Virus record (IMG/VR): IMGVR_UViG_3300037585_001440 | Location: 1-31,242 of that record | Length of the DNA: 31,242 nt | From: a virus | Reading direction: 5' to 3' (one strand) | Part shown: one piece after another, positions 22,924 to 31,242 of the stretch | How the letters are laid out: every line of letters starts with the position of its first letter | Position numbering within the stretch: position 1 is the stretch's first letter | Program-made: the position numbers and the translations under genes | Notes under the pieces: model-generated | Told to the model about the DNA's origin: nothing | What the model saw: the letters and a program-made list of their open reading frames with translations, nothing else | Database searches by the model: none

Positions 22924-23808
22924 ATGGCGTACAATAAGTATAAAAGAAAGAAGGATAAAGATGGGAACCACAAAGGTTCGCCTACGAAATATTTAAATGC
23001 TTTATTTGGAGGACCTAGAAGAAGAAGAGAACAAGAAGCAGCTAACGAAGATTTCGAAGCGCATATGGACGAATGGGATAATCAGAAGATGACAAACCCA
23101 TATGCTGGTGTAAAAAATCCTTACTCTAACTTAGAAAACCCTTACGAAGATGCTACCGTTAATTTAAAAGCATCTGAGTTTGCTAGGGAGCAATCTCAAC
23201 AATCTATGGCTAATATAATGTCAAATATGCAAGGAGCAGCGGGTGGTAGTGGAGTAGCTGGATTAGCACAAGTATTAGCCAACCAGGGTGTAAAACAAGC
23301 ACAACAAGCGTCTATATCTATTGGGCAACAAGAGCAATCTAACCAATTAAGAGCTTCTGCAGAAGCTGGTAGGTTAGCACAGCAATCCGCTGAGGGAGAA
23401 CAAAAAAGAGACTTAATGGAAAGAGAGGGGGAAAGAATGGTAGAGCAATTCGAGAGAGACAAGGTAACTCAACAACTAGAATGGAGCATGGATAGAAAAG
23501 CCGCTGCCGATCAAGCTATTGATGACGCCGCTGCTACGCGAGATAAAATGGCGTCTGCCGCTGTTTCTAAAGGATTTAGTAAATTATCCGATATTAGACT
23601 TAAAGAAAATATAACTAGAACAGGTTATTCTAAATCTGGTATACCTATATATACTTTTAATTATAAAAATGATGACGAACTATGGTCTGGAGCTATGGCT
23701 CAAGATTTAATAGAGATAGGAAGAGAGGACGCTGTTACTATTATGGACAATGGATATTACGGAGTATACTATGACATGATAGACGTTAACATGATTCTTA
23801 AAAATTAA
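22924..23808 (+). CDS. Helical virion protein with C-terminal S74 self-cleaving chaperone domain
   Basis: In this 294-residue protein, residues 1-40 are Lys/Arg-rich. Residues 55-75 hold an NPY repeat (TNPYAGVKNPYSNLENPYED). Residues 80-215 are Ala/Gln/Ser-rich helix, including MQGAAGGSGVAGLAQVLANQ and a charged coiled coil. Residues 220-294 match peptidase S74: KLSDIRLKENITRTGYSKSG, GIPIYTFNYK and MAQDLIEIGREDAVTIMDNG. In this family the Ser of the SD-R-K motif (here Ser222-Asp223, with Lys227) cleaves before itself and frees the chaperone domain, about 73 residues here. The domain usually caps trimeric beta-helical fibres; on a helical protein next to putative internal proteins it is unusual. 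The role could be assembly of a helical oligomer. Whether it cleaves is inferred. Confidence 0.85.
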   Translation: MAYNKYKRKKDKDGNHKGSPTKYLNALFGGPRRRREQEAANEDFEAHMDEWDNQKMTNPYAGVKNPYSNLENPYEDATVNLKASEFAREQSQQSMANIMSNMQGAAGGSGVAGLAQVLANQGVKQAQQASISIGQQEQSNQLRASAEAGRLAQQSAEGEQKRDLMEREGERMVEQFERDKVTQQLEWSMDRKAAADQAIDDAAATRDKMASAAVSKGFSKLSDIRLKENITRTGYSKSGIPIYTFNYKNDDELWSGAMAQDLIEIGREDAVTIMDNGYYGVYYDMIDVNMILKN

Positions 23809-23811
23809 ATT

Positions 23812-24777
23812 ATGGCAAAACAAAGAGTGAACACAAATCTACCGCTAAATAACGATGGAATTCGACCGGATCAGGAAAGTCTTTTAAACCAAGATCACAT
23901 AGAGTACGATCCGATAAAGATATACAGTGAAAGAGCTGATTACAGTAAGGAATCAAAAGTATCAGAGGTATTTGGACCACATATACACAGTAAAGTAAAT
24001 ATGTTTATCACTGAATACGCTAAGATGTATGATCAAATGTTGATTGAGGGAAACAAAGAAGCGGCGGGTTTTTTTGAAACTGGTATAAAAAAAGTACATA
24101 CACAATTAAACCACTTGTCAAACCTTAAGGATGAGTGGATGGCAATGCGAGGCGGAGGTATGAGGGGTAAGTCTACTGTTTCCAACATAACGGATCCTCG
24201 TTGGCCTGACGCGTTTTTTACAGAAAAAGGAGATATAAGTATAACGCCTGATTATCAAATTTTAGCTAACGTACCCACTCTTAAGGCTCCCCCTAAGTTA
24301 GTTAACGATATAGCTATAGATTGGGAAAGTAAAGGCGACGGTGAGGGTAGATACATGGGGGCTATCCAAGATATGCAAGAGGCTGGCGCTAGAGGAGATA
24401 AAATTCCTCCGTTTGATATAGATTATTTTGTTAGTAATTTACTAAAAGAATACTGGCCACAAGCTCTTGCGGATGATTGGGGTGGAATATACGCTTTACA
24501 AGACGAAATTTTACCAAAAATGATAGAGGCTAACGGTGGCAATATGGACGGACTAAATACATCCATAGAATCTTTTAATCCAAAAATAGATAATAAATTA
24601 CATAATTACTATGCTAGTAGGTTGAAAAGAGCTTTTGATCCTAACTACGGTAATCAAGAGAAAAATTCTAATAGTTACGATAAATACGTTAACTCTGGTT
24701 TATACAACGAAAAAGAACTCGCGTTGATAAAAAAACGTCTTACATCAGACGCATCTTCCAATAAATCTACAGCATGA
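23812..24777 (+). CDS. Unidentified late protein next to the giant gene
   Basis: This 321-residue soluble protein has a polar N-terminus (NTNLPLNNDGIRPDQESLLN), a helical section (about 55-105: SKVNMFITEYAKMYDQMLIE and FFETGIKKVHTQLNHLSNLK), a Gly/Met-rich turn (MRGGGMRGKS), and a mixed middle with DITDP-like and ITPDYQILANVPTL segments. The C-terminal half is helical (DIDYFVSNLLKEYWPQALAD, EILPKMIEANGG) with a Ser/Lys-rich end. There is no signal peptide, membrane segment or recognisable enzyme motif. It starts 3 nt after the S74 gene and overlaps the giant gene by 4 nt (ATGA), so translation is coupled and it may work with that product. I do not recognise the family; a virion or ejection role is inferred from position only. 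Confidence 0.75.
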   Translation: MAKQRVNTNLPLNNDGIRPDQESLLNQDHIEYDPIKIYSERADYSKESKVSEVFGPHIHSKVNMFITEYAKMYDQMLIEGNKEAAGFFETGIKKVHTQLNHLSNLKDEWMAMRGGGMRGKSTVSNITDPRWPDAFFTEKGDISITPDYQILANVPTLKAPPKLVNDIAIDWESKGDGEGRYMGAIQDMQEAGARGDKIPPFDIDYFVSNLLKEYWPQALADDWGGIYALQDEILPKMIEANGGNMDGLNTSIESFNPKIDNKLHNYYASRLKRAFDPNYGNQEKNSNSYDKYVNSGLYNEKELALIKKRLTSDASSNKSTA

Positions 24778-27700
24778 CTAAGACTAAATCCCCGTTAAAA
24801 CATAAAGTAGAAAACACAGGACCAATATCCCACGAAGCCCACAAGGAACTTCATGGTTTTGAAGGTGATGTTGATGCGTTTATAGAGCAGCATGATGACG
24901 ATCACGATGAAGTTGATGTTAAAAATTATGATAAAACAAGCACACAAGAAAAGTTATCGGAATCTGAAATAGCTGAATCAGATGAATTAATGAACAAATT
25001 AGATCTTAGTTCTTTTGGTCCTCCCGCGGGATGGAGATATCAAGCTGGACCCACAGGAGGCGGGGCTTACTTTGGGCCAAACGGTGAATCGGTTCCAGTG
25101 TCTCACGCTGACGCAGAAACCGATCTATATGGAAACGCTTTTCCGTGGGAGACTGTTGAATCAGAATCAGATGAGTTAGATCTAGAAGAAGTAAATGAAT
25201 TGATAGAGAATTACAATTCTAATCTATATAATCTGAAGGAATACGAATATCAAAAAGTAGATAACACTGTAGGGGCAAGTGGAGGTGGTTGGGGTGGAGG
25301 TTCAGCTGTTCTAGATCAATTTCATGCTATGGAAGTCGAACAAGGCATGGAGGCAGAGTTAAACGTCTTTAAAAACGAACTTGTAGAAAAATACGGAACC
25401 GACGATCCAGCCACAATTTTAGCTGAGGAATTAGGAGACAACGCCTTTGCTACTCAGGCTTGGGGAGATGCCGTGGGATGGGGAAAGTTTCTTAGAGGCG
25501 TAGAAATGCCGGATTTTGGTAGTATCGCAAACAACAAATATATTTACGGAGCTTATATGGAAGATTACGGTACTGATGCGGACGAAAAAGCTGTGATGGT
25601 TTTCGATTGGGTTTTTGGTTCAGATTTTCAAGGAGCAGCTGAGAATGAATCTTTTGAAGATCCAAATCACGGAAAATTTAAATATAGATTCTTTAGTGAA
25701 TATGTAGACAGATCACAAATAAAAAATATAAATAACTCCAGAAAAGCAGTTAAGATAGAAGAGGAAAACTTGGTGAAAAACGGAATGGCAGTAGAGCTTG
25801 AAAACATTCAAGAAGTAGCTTCAACGTATTACACAGGAACACATAAAGAAACTTACGATTTGTTTGAATCAGGAGATTTCGAAGGAGGAGTTGCTAAGAA
25901 TGAAGAATTAGGGTACGTTACACTTTACAACAAAAATGGGAAGTGGATAAACTGGGAAGACGTTCCTGAAGAAGAGGTTAATCTTGATAATTGGAAGGAT
26001 GCTATTGGTGATAACGGAGAAACGTTTACCTCAAAAGAAGAATACGCAGAATATATTCAAAGTAAGATCGGTACTATATCTGCGGAGGACGAAGAGAATG
26101 CTAGGATATTAGCTTTAGACAATAAACCCGATATGTTGCAATTACAGAGAAAGGCCGCAGCATACGAGGTAGTGGCAGCTGTACAACAACTAATGAGTGA
26201 GGATCCCGAACTGGTGATGTTTGATAGTGAAACGTTATTAGGAGAGTTATATGATGTTGTGATGGCTATAGGAAAAGAAGACCTTGAGGCGAATTTAAAT
26301 AAAATTATTGAAACTGGACAGATACAACCTGGATTAAGAAAATTCACCGCTGATAATCAAAATTATGAAACTTACAACAATGCTCTTGGTAAGTTTAAGT
26401 CATTGAGTAGGGCTTTAGATTTAAACCAGGATCCAACCTTACTTCCCGAAGGAAACTTTTTTACCGAGCGATGGACTACTGACTTTACGGGCATGACAGC
26501 TGACGAGGAAGTGGATTGGAATGTACAAAATTTTGGTGATATTTTAAATATACAAAAAACAGAGAAGGGGTTAGGAATTAAAAGAGATGGTAGTGAGTAC
26601 GCGAGTTTAGGAACTTGGTTTGGGCACGAGGTGGATCTTAGAGATGTCTTAGAAGGTGGTAGAGATTTTGTGGTTGATATAGCGCCTCTTGTAGCTTCTG
26701 TGATTATAACTAAAAAGTTAACTGGCGCGCAGATAACTGCTTTTGGAAACGCTTTTAGAAATATTCTTCAAATGGGAAGTAAAAGTAAAACATGGAATTT
26801 TGTTTCAAGTCTTTTCGTTGCTGGTACTGAAGAGTTAGTTGTACTTGCTGGAGCCGATCAAGTTGGAGGTTTACTTTTTGATATGGATCCAATGGTATAT
26901 AATCCTGGAAAAGGAGGGCTGGAAGAATCATTTAACTGGCAATTTGCTTTTGGTCTTGGAGTTGGTAATGAACTTTCTAAAAAAATAATACAGAAATTAT
27001 ATACTACTAAGTATGGAATTTCGTTGATGGAAAAAGTAGAAAAGATAAAAACTCTAGACAAGGTATTCAGCGCTCATTTAGGAGCTGTTAGTGGGGTTGG
27101 ATCTATGGAGATCGCTAAAGTGTTTAGTGGTGACAGTTGGCTTCAAGTTGACTTTTCTAAATGGGAAGAAGAAGGATTTAGTTCAGAACAAGAATATAGA
27201 GATGAAGTATACTACGAATCAGCAAAACATATGGTTAGTGACTATATAGGGATGTTAACACTCAATCTTCTTGGTCCTAATAGTGGTACTATGAAAGCAG
27301 TAGCTAAGGACATCGAAAACATGAAAATAAATGTTTTTAAAGTAAGTAAGGCATCTAAGATTCTAGGTATTAAAGAATCTCCGCGAAAAGTAGCTGATCC
27401 TAATGAAATAGATAACGCCGGTGCTAAAAAAGAAACTGAAGCTAGAGATAGATACCAGAAAGAATATAAAAAAATAGAAGAAGATCTTAACGAAGCTAAA
27501 GAAAAAACAAAAAACAAAGAAGAACTAAACAAAAAAGATAAAAAAGCTTTAAAAAAAGAAAAACAACTCAAAGAAAAATTAGATTTAGAGTTAAAAGAAA
27601 TTAAAACGTCTGTTGCGGACATGCAGTTCCGTAACGATTTAGTTAAAGCTAAGGAGTTGATAGCTAAAGATAAGAAAAAGCAAAAAGAAACAGACAAGCT

Positions 27701-30700
27701 CACATTTAGATTACAGAAAAAGATACAAATGGGGAAGGAGTTAAACGGTAAAGACGTTGTTGATTTTGCAAATATGACAGACACTCAATTTGAATATTAC
27801 ATAGCGAAACTACAAGTAGAGTTTGGACAAAGTTATCCTAAACTTAGGGAAACTATGGAAAGCCAAAGGGAGTTTTACAAAAGTGTAGTTGAAAACGTTA
27901 AGTCGCATAAAATTTTATTTAAAACCGAAAAAGAACAGCATAAATTTATTGAACAAACCGTTGAATTACTTAAAAAGAAGAGTGAATTAGACAGATTAAA
28001 AAAGAACAATAAGAAGGGAGAAAATGACACTAGGATTAAAATACTAGAAAAGGAAATAAACGGTAGTAAAGAGGTTAAAAACAAAGAAGGAAAGGTAATA
28101 GAAAAAGCCACTGAGGGATTAGACAAGAAACACTTAGAGGTTGTTGAATCGTTAGAAGCTGCTTTTAAAAAGAGAGTTACGGAAGAGTTAATTATAGCAG
28201 AATCTATAGCCAAAGATCTAGGCGCTGAATTTGAAATAGCTAAAGAAACTAAAAACAAAAAAGGAGAAGTAATTGAAACCGTTGAACAAGTGTACGAAAG
28301 ATTAGCTGGTAAAGGATCTGAGGGTACGGCTGGTGTTCACATAAGAGGAAAAAAAGGTCAACCAGATAGAATAATTGTCAATCCAGAAACAGCGGCCAAA
28401 GCCTTAACGTTGGGTACTGGTATACACGAGGTGGTTCATTATATATTGAGAGATGTTTTGAAGGAAAAACGAGCGGACGGAAAGTATGTGGTAACTAAAG
28501 AGGGTAGAGTTATTATAGATAAATTTTTAAAAAATTTAGAAAAATCAAATCCTAATGCTAGAAAAGTATTGGAAGATAGAATAAAAAAGAACTACGCTAC
28601 TAAGACTAGCCAAAGACTTATAGATCCAAAAACTGGTAAACCAATAGAAATAAAAGTTCCCAAGGAAGAATACTACGAGGAATATTTAACGTCGTATGTA
28701 GAAGCTTTGAAGAATAAAGAGATAAAGCTTGATAGAAGTACCGCTCAAAAGATTCAAAATACTTTTATGCCTTATATAAACAAGGTTTTTCCAAATATCG
28801 GAAAGGGAAAAGAATACTCTGTAGAAGACGCTACTAGTCTACAAAACATGTTAGAATCCTTATATGATGCGTCGAATAGAGGTGTTAGCAAGTGGCAGAT
28901 GAAAGACTTTATGAAGAGAAATCCCGAGTTAGCAGCTGGAGCTTATTCGTCGTTTAGTAAAGTTCCTATTTCCGCAGAGGTAAAAGCTAAAATGGATAAG
29001 ATAAACGAGGCTGCCGAGGGAAACTATAAAGAGCTATTAAATAAAAAGATAGAGGGTACTGATAAAAATAAATATACAAAAAAAGAAGTTGGAGAAATAT
29101 GGAATAAAGAATGGAAAGGACCTGATAGCAACCCTATGGAGGGAAGATGGTTTGATACTTATTTAGAAAAAGCTGACAATATCTTTGACGTTATGTTAAA
29201 GAAGACTAGTGAGTTTAACAGAAAATCTGGAGGTAAAATTTTAGATGAAAGAGCTTTTGCTAGTCAAGTAGTACAAGAGCTCGCCGGGCTTAATGCTAAT
29301 CAAATCAAACAAGGTGGGCACATGAGAAACTTTGATATTACAGAAATTTCTAAATACAAAAAAGAAGGTAAGTATCCTGGTTTCTCTGGTTGGGTTAACA
29401 CTTTCGGAAATCAAAAACTTTTAAACGTATTTAGAAATGCTAAGGATTTAGTTAGAGATAAAAAAGAAACATCTTTATCTGAAGAAGGCGTTGAAAGAAA
29501 AATGGATCTCGATGCTTTTGAAATGATTCAAGCTGAGACGTCTAGAGAAATAAATGATCGTATACAATTAGAGTCTGAAAAACTAAAACTACACGAAGCT
29601 TTTGGTGAGGTAAACACAGGTAAAGGTAACCAAGTTAAGGAAATTTACGACGCTATTCAAAATCAATTTAAAAACAAAGACGGTAGTACAAATATAGAGA
29701 AACTTAAAAAAGCTACAGAAGGTAAGAACTACAAAACTCTAGAGGTTGCAATGCTAGCCGAAACAGTAAAAATATTTACTGGAGGACGTACGTATAAAAA
29801 AGGACAGAACAAAGGAAAGTTTATACACGAAGTGCTTGCGGAAAAAATAAAGAAGGGAGCTAATATAGATAAGCAAGATATAGAGGCTGTTCAACCAATG
29901 TTAGATAAGTTTATACCAACTATGTTTGGTCACGTTTTACCAGAAGGTTTTATAACAAAACCTGTTGACTATAGAGACGTAGACAAACTTGGCCAACCTA
30001 TAACTAAAACTACTCAAGTTCCTGCTGAATCCGCTGGAGTGCCACGTGAAATACAGAAGGTAGCTTACACTAAACAAGAAAAAGCTGGGACTTTAGTTAC
30101 CACTGGAAAGGATAAGTTAAGAACAATTAGATCAAAAGAAAACTTTTTTGCACACCGTAAAAAATCAGAATCATCTAAAGTAATATCTGATCTTAGAGAA
30201 TCTGTTGGTATAATGTCTAACGGTACTTTTAAAACTAATCCTAGGAACGTATACGAAATAAACGGAAAAGTATATACTAGTAAAAAGAGTTTTGAAGCCG
30301 CTGGAGGAAAAGAAAAAGATATTAAAAAAGGAGTTGGAGAAGAGACAAAAGGACTGCTTTATTTAACTAGCAAAATACTTACTAGCCAACCTATTAGAGA
30401 ATTACTAGATGCAGAGGGTAGAGTTTTTGAATCTACTATGTTGAAGTTAGCAGACGGCAAACCTCACAAAGCCTTTAGTAATGTAACGGAAATAAAAGGA
30501 TTCCGTGAAAAAATGACTGAAGCTATAATAGATATTAGTAGCACTGAAGCTCAAAGAATTTCTGATATTATTAGACGTCAACAAACTGGTGAGTTTTATG
30601 ATTTCAAAATGATTGATGATGTTTTTGGAAAAGAAAATCCAGCTATCAGAGAGATTTTAGAAAACGGACTCGTAGAAGCTCAAGGATTAGAATTAATAAC

Positions 30701-31242
30701 AAAAGTTACTAAACTACAAAGTATAAAAGACTTTTACGAAACACCTAAGGAATCCGAACGTTTCGAAAAAGAAGAAGCAAAAAGCGCTAAGCAATTAGCT
30801 GAAAAATATAACGTTAATTCAGAAAACGTATCTCTTGCTAATGTAAATAACTCTCTTGATTTAATTCAAAAAAGAAAAGATAATAATGTTTTAGTTTTAA
30901 ACAATATGCCTGTTCACTATAAGCATATACCTAAAAATGCTTTAGCCGCGTTGTTAACTACTTTTGGTTGGAATAGTAGAGCTAGAAGAGAAATTATAAA
31001 CGAAGGAAAGAGTATAAACAAAACTATAATTTCTAAAGATGCAAGAGAGAATTCCGTAGCGTCATTAGATAGTTACTTTGGGAAAGAAAGAATTATAGAT
31101 AAGGGTAATGTATATGACGGTAGATATGACAAGTGTTTTGTTCCTGGTAATTTTGGTACTCTAAAAAGACAAATAAATACTGAGGCCAAACGTTTAAAGA
31201 AGCTTGTCGATAGAGGAAAACTAAAACAGTCTGAAGCAGACA
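24774..31242 (+). CDS. Giant putative virion/ejected protein with zinc-metallopeptidase motif (3'-truncated by the window)
   Basis: From ATG 24774 the frame stays open for 2156 codons to the window edge. Residues 1-150 are acidic, with a Gly/aromatic patch (SFGPPAGWRYQAGPTGGGAY, from residue 80). Two hydrophobic stretches lie near 635-650 and 677-702. Residues about 883-1165 are a Lys/Glu coiled coil. At 1218-1222 is HEVVH, within LGTGIHEVVHYILRDVL and preceded by a strand (RIIVNPETAA). YYEEYLTSY (1300-1308) supplies a possible third zinc ligand, Glu1302 or Glu1303. That pattern fits a zincin (gluzincin-like) peptidase. The rest to 2156 is mostly charged helix. Phage giant 'polyvalent' or ejection proteins can carry zincin domains and enter the cell with DNA; that role here is inferred. 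It starts in the stop of the previous gene (ATGA). Confidence 0.85.
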   Translation, partial: MTKTKSPLKHKVENTGPISHEAHKELHGFEGDVDAFIEQHDDDHDEVDVKNYDKTSTQEKLSESEIAESDELMNKLDLSSFGPPAGWRYQAGPTGGGAYFGPNGESVPVSHADAETDLYGNAFPWETVESESDELDLEEVNELIENYNSNLYNLKEYEYQKVDNTVGASGGGWGGGSAVLDQFHAMEVEQGMEAELNVFKNELVEKYGTDDPATILAEELGDNAFATQAWGDAVGWGKFLRGVEMPDFGSIANNKYIYGAYMEDYGTDADEKAVMVFDWVFGSDFQGAAENESFEDPNHGKFKYRFFSEYVDRSQIKNINNSRKAVKIEEENLVKNGMAVELENIQEVASTYYTGTHKETYDLFESGDFEGGVAKNEELGYVTLYNKNGKWINWEDVPEEEVNLDNWKDAIGDNGETFTSKEEYAEYIQSKIGTISAEDEENARILALDNKPDMLQLQRKAAAYEVVAAVQQLMSEDPELVMFDSETLLGELYDVVMAIGKEDLEANLNKIIETGQIQPGLRKFTADNQNYETYNNALGKFKSLSRALDLNQDPTLLPEGNFFTERWTTDFTGMTADEEVDWNVQNFGDILNIQKTEKGLGIKRDGSEYASLGTWFGHEVDLRDVLEGGRDFVVDIAPLVASVIITKKLTGAQITAFGNAFRNILQMGSKSKTWNFVSSLFVAGTEELVVLAGADQVGGLLFDMDPMVYNPGKGGLEESFNWQFAFGLGVGNELSKKIIQKLYTTKYGISLMEKVEKIKTLDKVFSAHLGAVSGVGSMEIAKVFSGDSWLQVDFSKWEEEGFSSEQEYRDEVYYESAKHMVSDYIGMLTLNLLGPNSGTMKAVAKDIENMKINVFKVSKASKILGIKESPRKVADPNEIDNAGAKKETEARDRYQKEYKKIEEDLNEAKEKTKNKEELNKKDKKALKKEKQLKEKLDLELKEIKTSVADMQFRNDLVKAKELIAKDKKKQKETDKLTFRLQKKIQMGKELNGKDVVDFANMTDTQFEYYIAKLQVEFGQSYPKLRETMESQREFYKSVVENVKSHKILFKTEKEQHKFIEQTVELLKKKSELDRLKKNNKKGENDTRIKILEKEINGSKEVKNKEGKVIEKATEGLDKKHLEVVESLEAAFKKRVTEELIIAESIAKDLGAEFEIAKETKNKKGEVIETVEQVYERLAGKGSEGTAGVHIRGKKGQPDRIIVNPETAAKALTLGTGIHEVVHYILRDVLKEKRADGKYVVTKEGRVIIDKFLKNLEKSNPNARKVLEDRIKKNYATKTSQRLIDPKTGKPIEIKVPKEEYYEEYLTSYVEALKNKEIKLDRSTAQKIQNTFMPYINKVFPNIGKGKEYSVEDATSLQNMLESLYDASNRGVSKWQMKDFMKRNPELAAGAYSSFSKVPISAEVKAKMDKINEAAEGNYKELLNKKIEGTDKNKYTKKEVGEIWNKEWKGPDSNPMEGRWFDTYLEKADNIFDVMLKKTSEFNRKSGGKILDERAFASQVVQELAGLNANQIKQGGHMRNFDITEISKYKKEGKYPGFSGWVNTFGNQKLLNVFRNAKDLVRDKKETSLSEEGVERKMDLDAFEMIQAETSREINDRIQLESEKLKLHEAFGEVNTGKGNQVKEIYDAIQNQFKNKDGSTNIEKLKKATEGKNYKTLEVAMLAETVKIFTGGRTYKKGQNKGKFIHEVLAEKIKKGANIDKQDIEAVQPMLDKFIPTMFGHVLPEGFITKPVDYRDVDKLGQPITKTTQVPAESAGVPREIQKVAYTKQEKAGTLVTTGKDKLRTIRSKENFFAHRKKSESSKVISDLRESVGIMSNGTFKTNPRNVYEINGKVYTSKKSFEAAGGKEKDIKKGVGEETKGLLYLTSKILTSQPIRELLDAEGRVFESTMLKLADGKPHKAFSNVTEIKGFREKMTEAIIDISSTEAQRISDIIRRQQTGEFYDFKMIDDVFGKENPAIREILENGLVEAQGLELITKVTKLQSIKDFYETPKESERFEKEEAKSAKQLAEKYNVNSENVSLANVNNSLDLIQKRKDNNVLVLNNMPVHYKHIPKNALAALLTTFGWNSRARREIINEGKSINKTIISKDARENSVASLDSYFGKERIIDKGNVYDGRYDKCFVPGNFGTLKRQINTEAKRLKKLVDRGKLKQSEAD

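Noticed and set aside
27242-27784. Long minus-strand frame (180 codons), Ser/Phe/Leu-rich
   Set aside because: It is the reverse complement of the Lys/Glu-rich coiled coil in the giant gene; AAA/GAA-rich codons read backwards give Phe/Ser/Leu and few stops. No leader or operon context on the minus strand.
27875-28258. Minus-strand frame (127 codons), Ser/Phe-rich
   Set aside because: Same artefact as its neighbour: antisense to the Lys/Glu-rich segment of the giant gene.
1-31242. CRISPR array, tRNA genes, insertion sequences, integrase or attachment site
   Set aside because: No regularly spaced direct repeats, cloverleaf-like gaps, transposase or recombinase motifs were found; intergenic space is almost absent.

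Overview
The window is a 31 kb block of a tailed double-stranded DNA phage genome. Every supported gene reads on the + strand, and the genes are packed with gaps of a few bases, or short overlaps, between them. The order (small proteins, terminase, portal, scaffold-like protein, major capsid protein, connectors, a giant tail protein, fibre-like proteins, large helical late proteins) is a standard packaging-head-neck-tail-ejection module. No tail tape measure, tube or sheath gene is seen, so a short-tailed (podovirus-like, broadly crAss-like in layout) particle is the best inference. The likely host is a marine member of Bacteroidota/Flavobacteriia. The DNA is AT-rich, starts are preceded by A/T runs (often ending ATTATG) instead of Shine-Dalgarno sites, and the giant tail protein ends in Cys-Asp 'GC-DP-A-NY-P-DDGSC' repeats common in Bacteroidota surface proteins. 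Several products resemble families I recall from uncultured marine phage contigs; that is recognition from memory, not a search.

Layout. 2-190: end of a gene that probably starts outside the window. 228-1527: four small genes (coiled-coil protein, small beta protein, a protein with two GroES-like halves, and a helical protein in the small-terminase position that overlaps the previous gene by 77 nt in another frame). 1527-7372: large terminase, portal, acidic scaffold-like protein. 7393-8877: major capsid protein, followed by an intrinsic terminator with a UUCG loop. 8953-10008: a conserved head-region protein, a second very stable hairpin with a UACG loop, and a 52-residue Cys-containing gene. 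10018-12042: two neck/connector proteins, the second carrying two copies of a beta module. 12046-21111: a 3021-residue tail protein whose conserved framework is interrupted by about 920 residues of carbohydrate-binding-like and Cys-rich modules. 21123-22883: two beta-rich fibre/accessory proteins. 22924-24777: a helical protein ending in an S74 self-cleaving chaperone domain, and a protein of unknown role. 24774 to the end: one open reading frame of more than 2156 codons with a zinc-metallopeptidase motif, probably a giant virion or ejected protein.

How they work together: the terminase fills a head built by the portal, scaffold-like and capsid proteins; the connectors close the neck; the giant tail protein and the fibre-like proteins probably recognise the host surface; and the S74 protein, its neighbour and the giant metallopeptidase protein are candidates for internal or ejected proteins. 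The most notable features are the modular insertion in the giant tail protein, a Cys-Trp motif shared between two structural genes, the run-off giant metallopeptidase protein, the paired UNCG-loop hairpins, and the double GroES-like protein.
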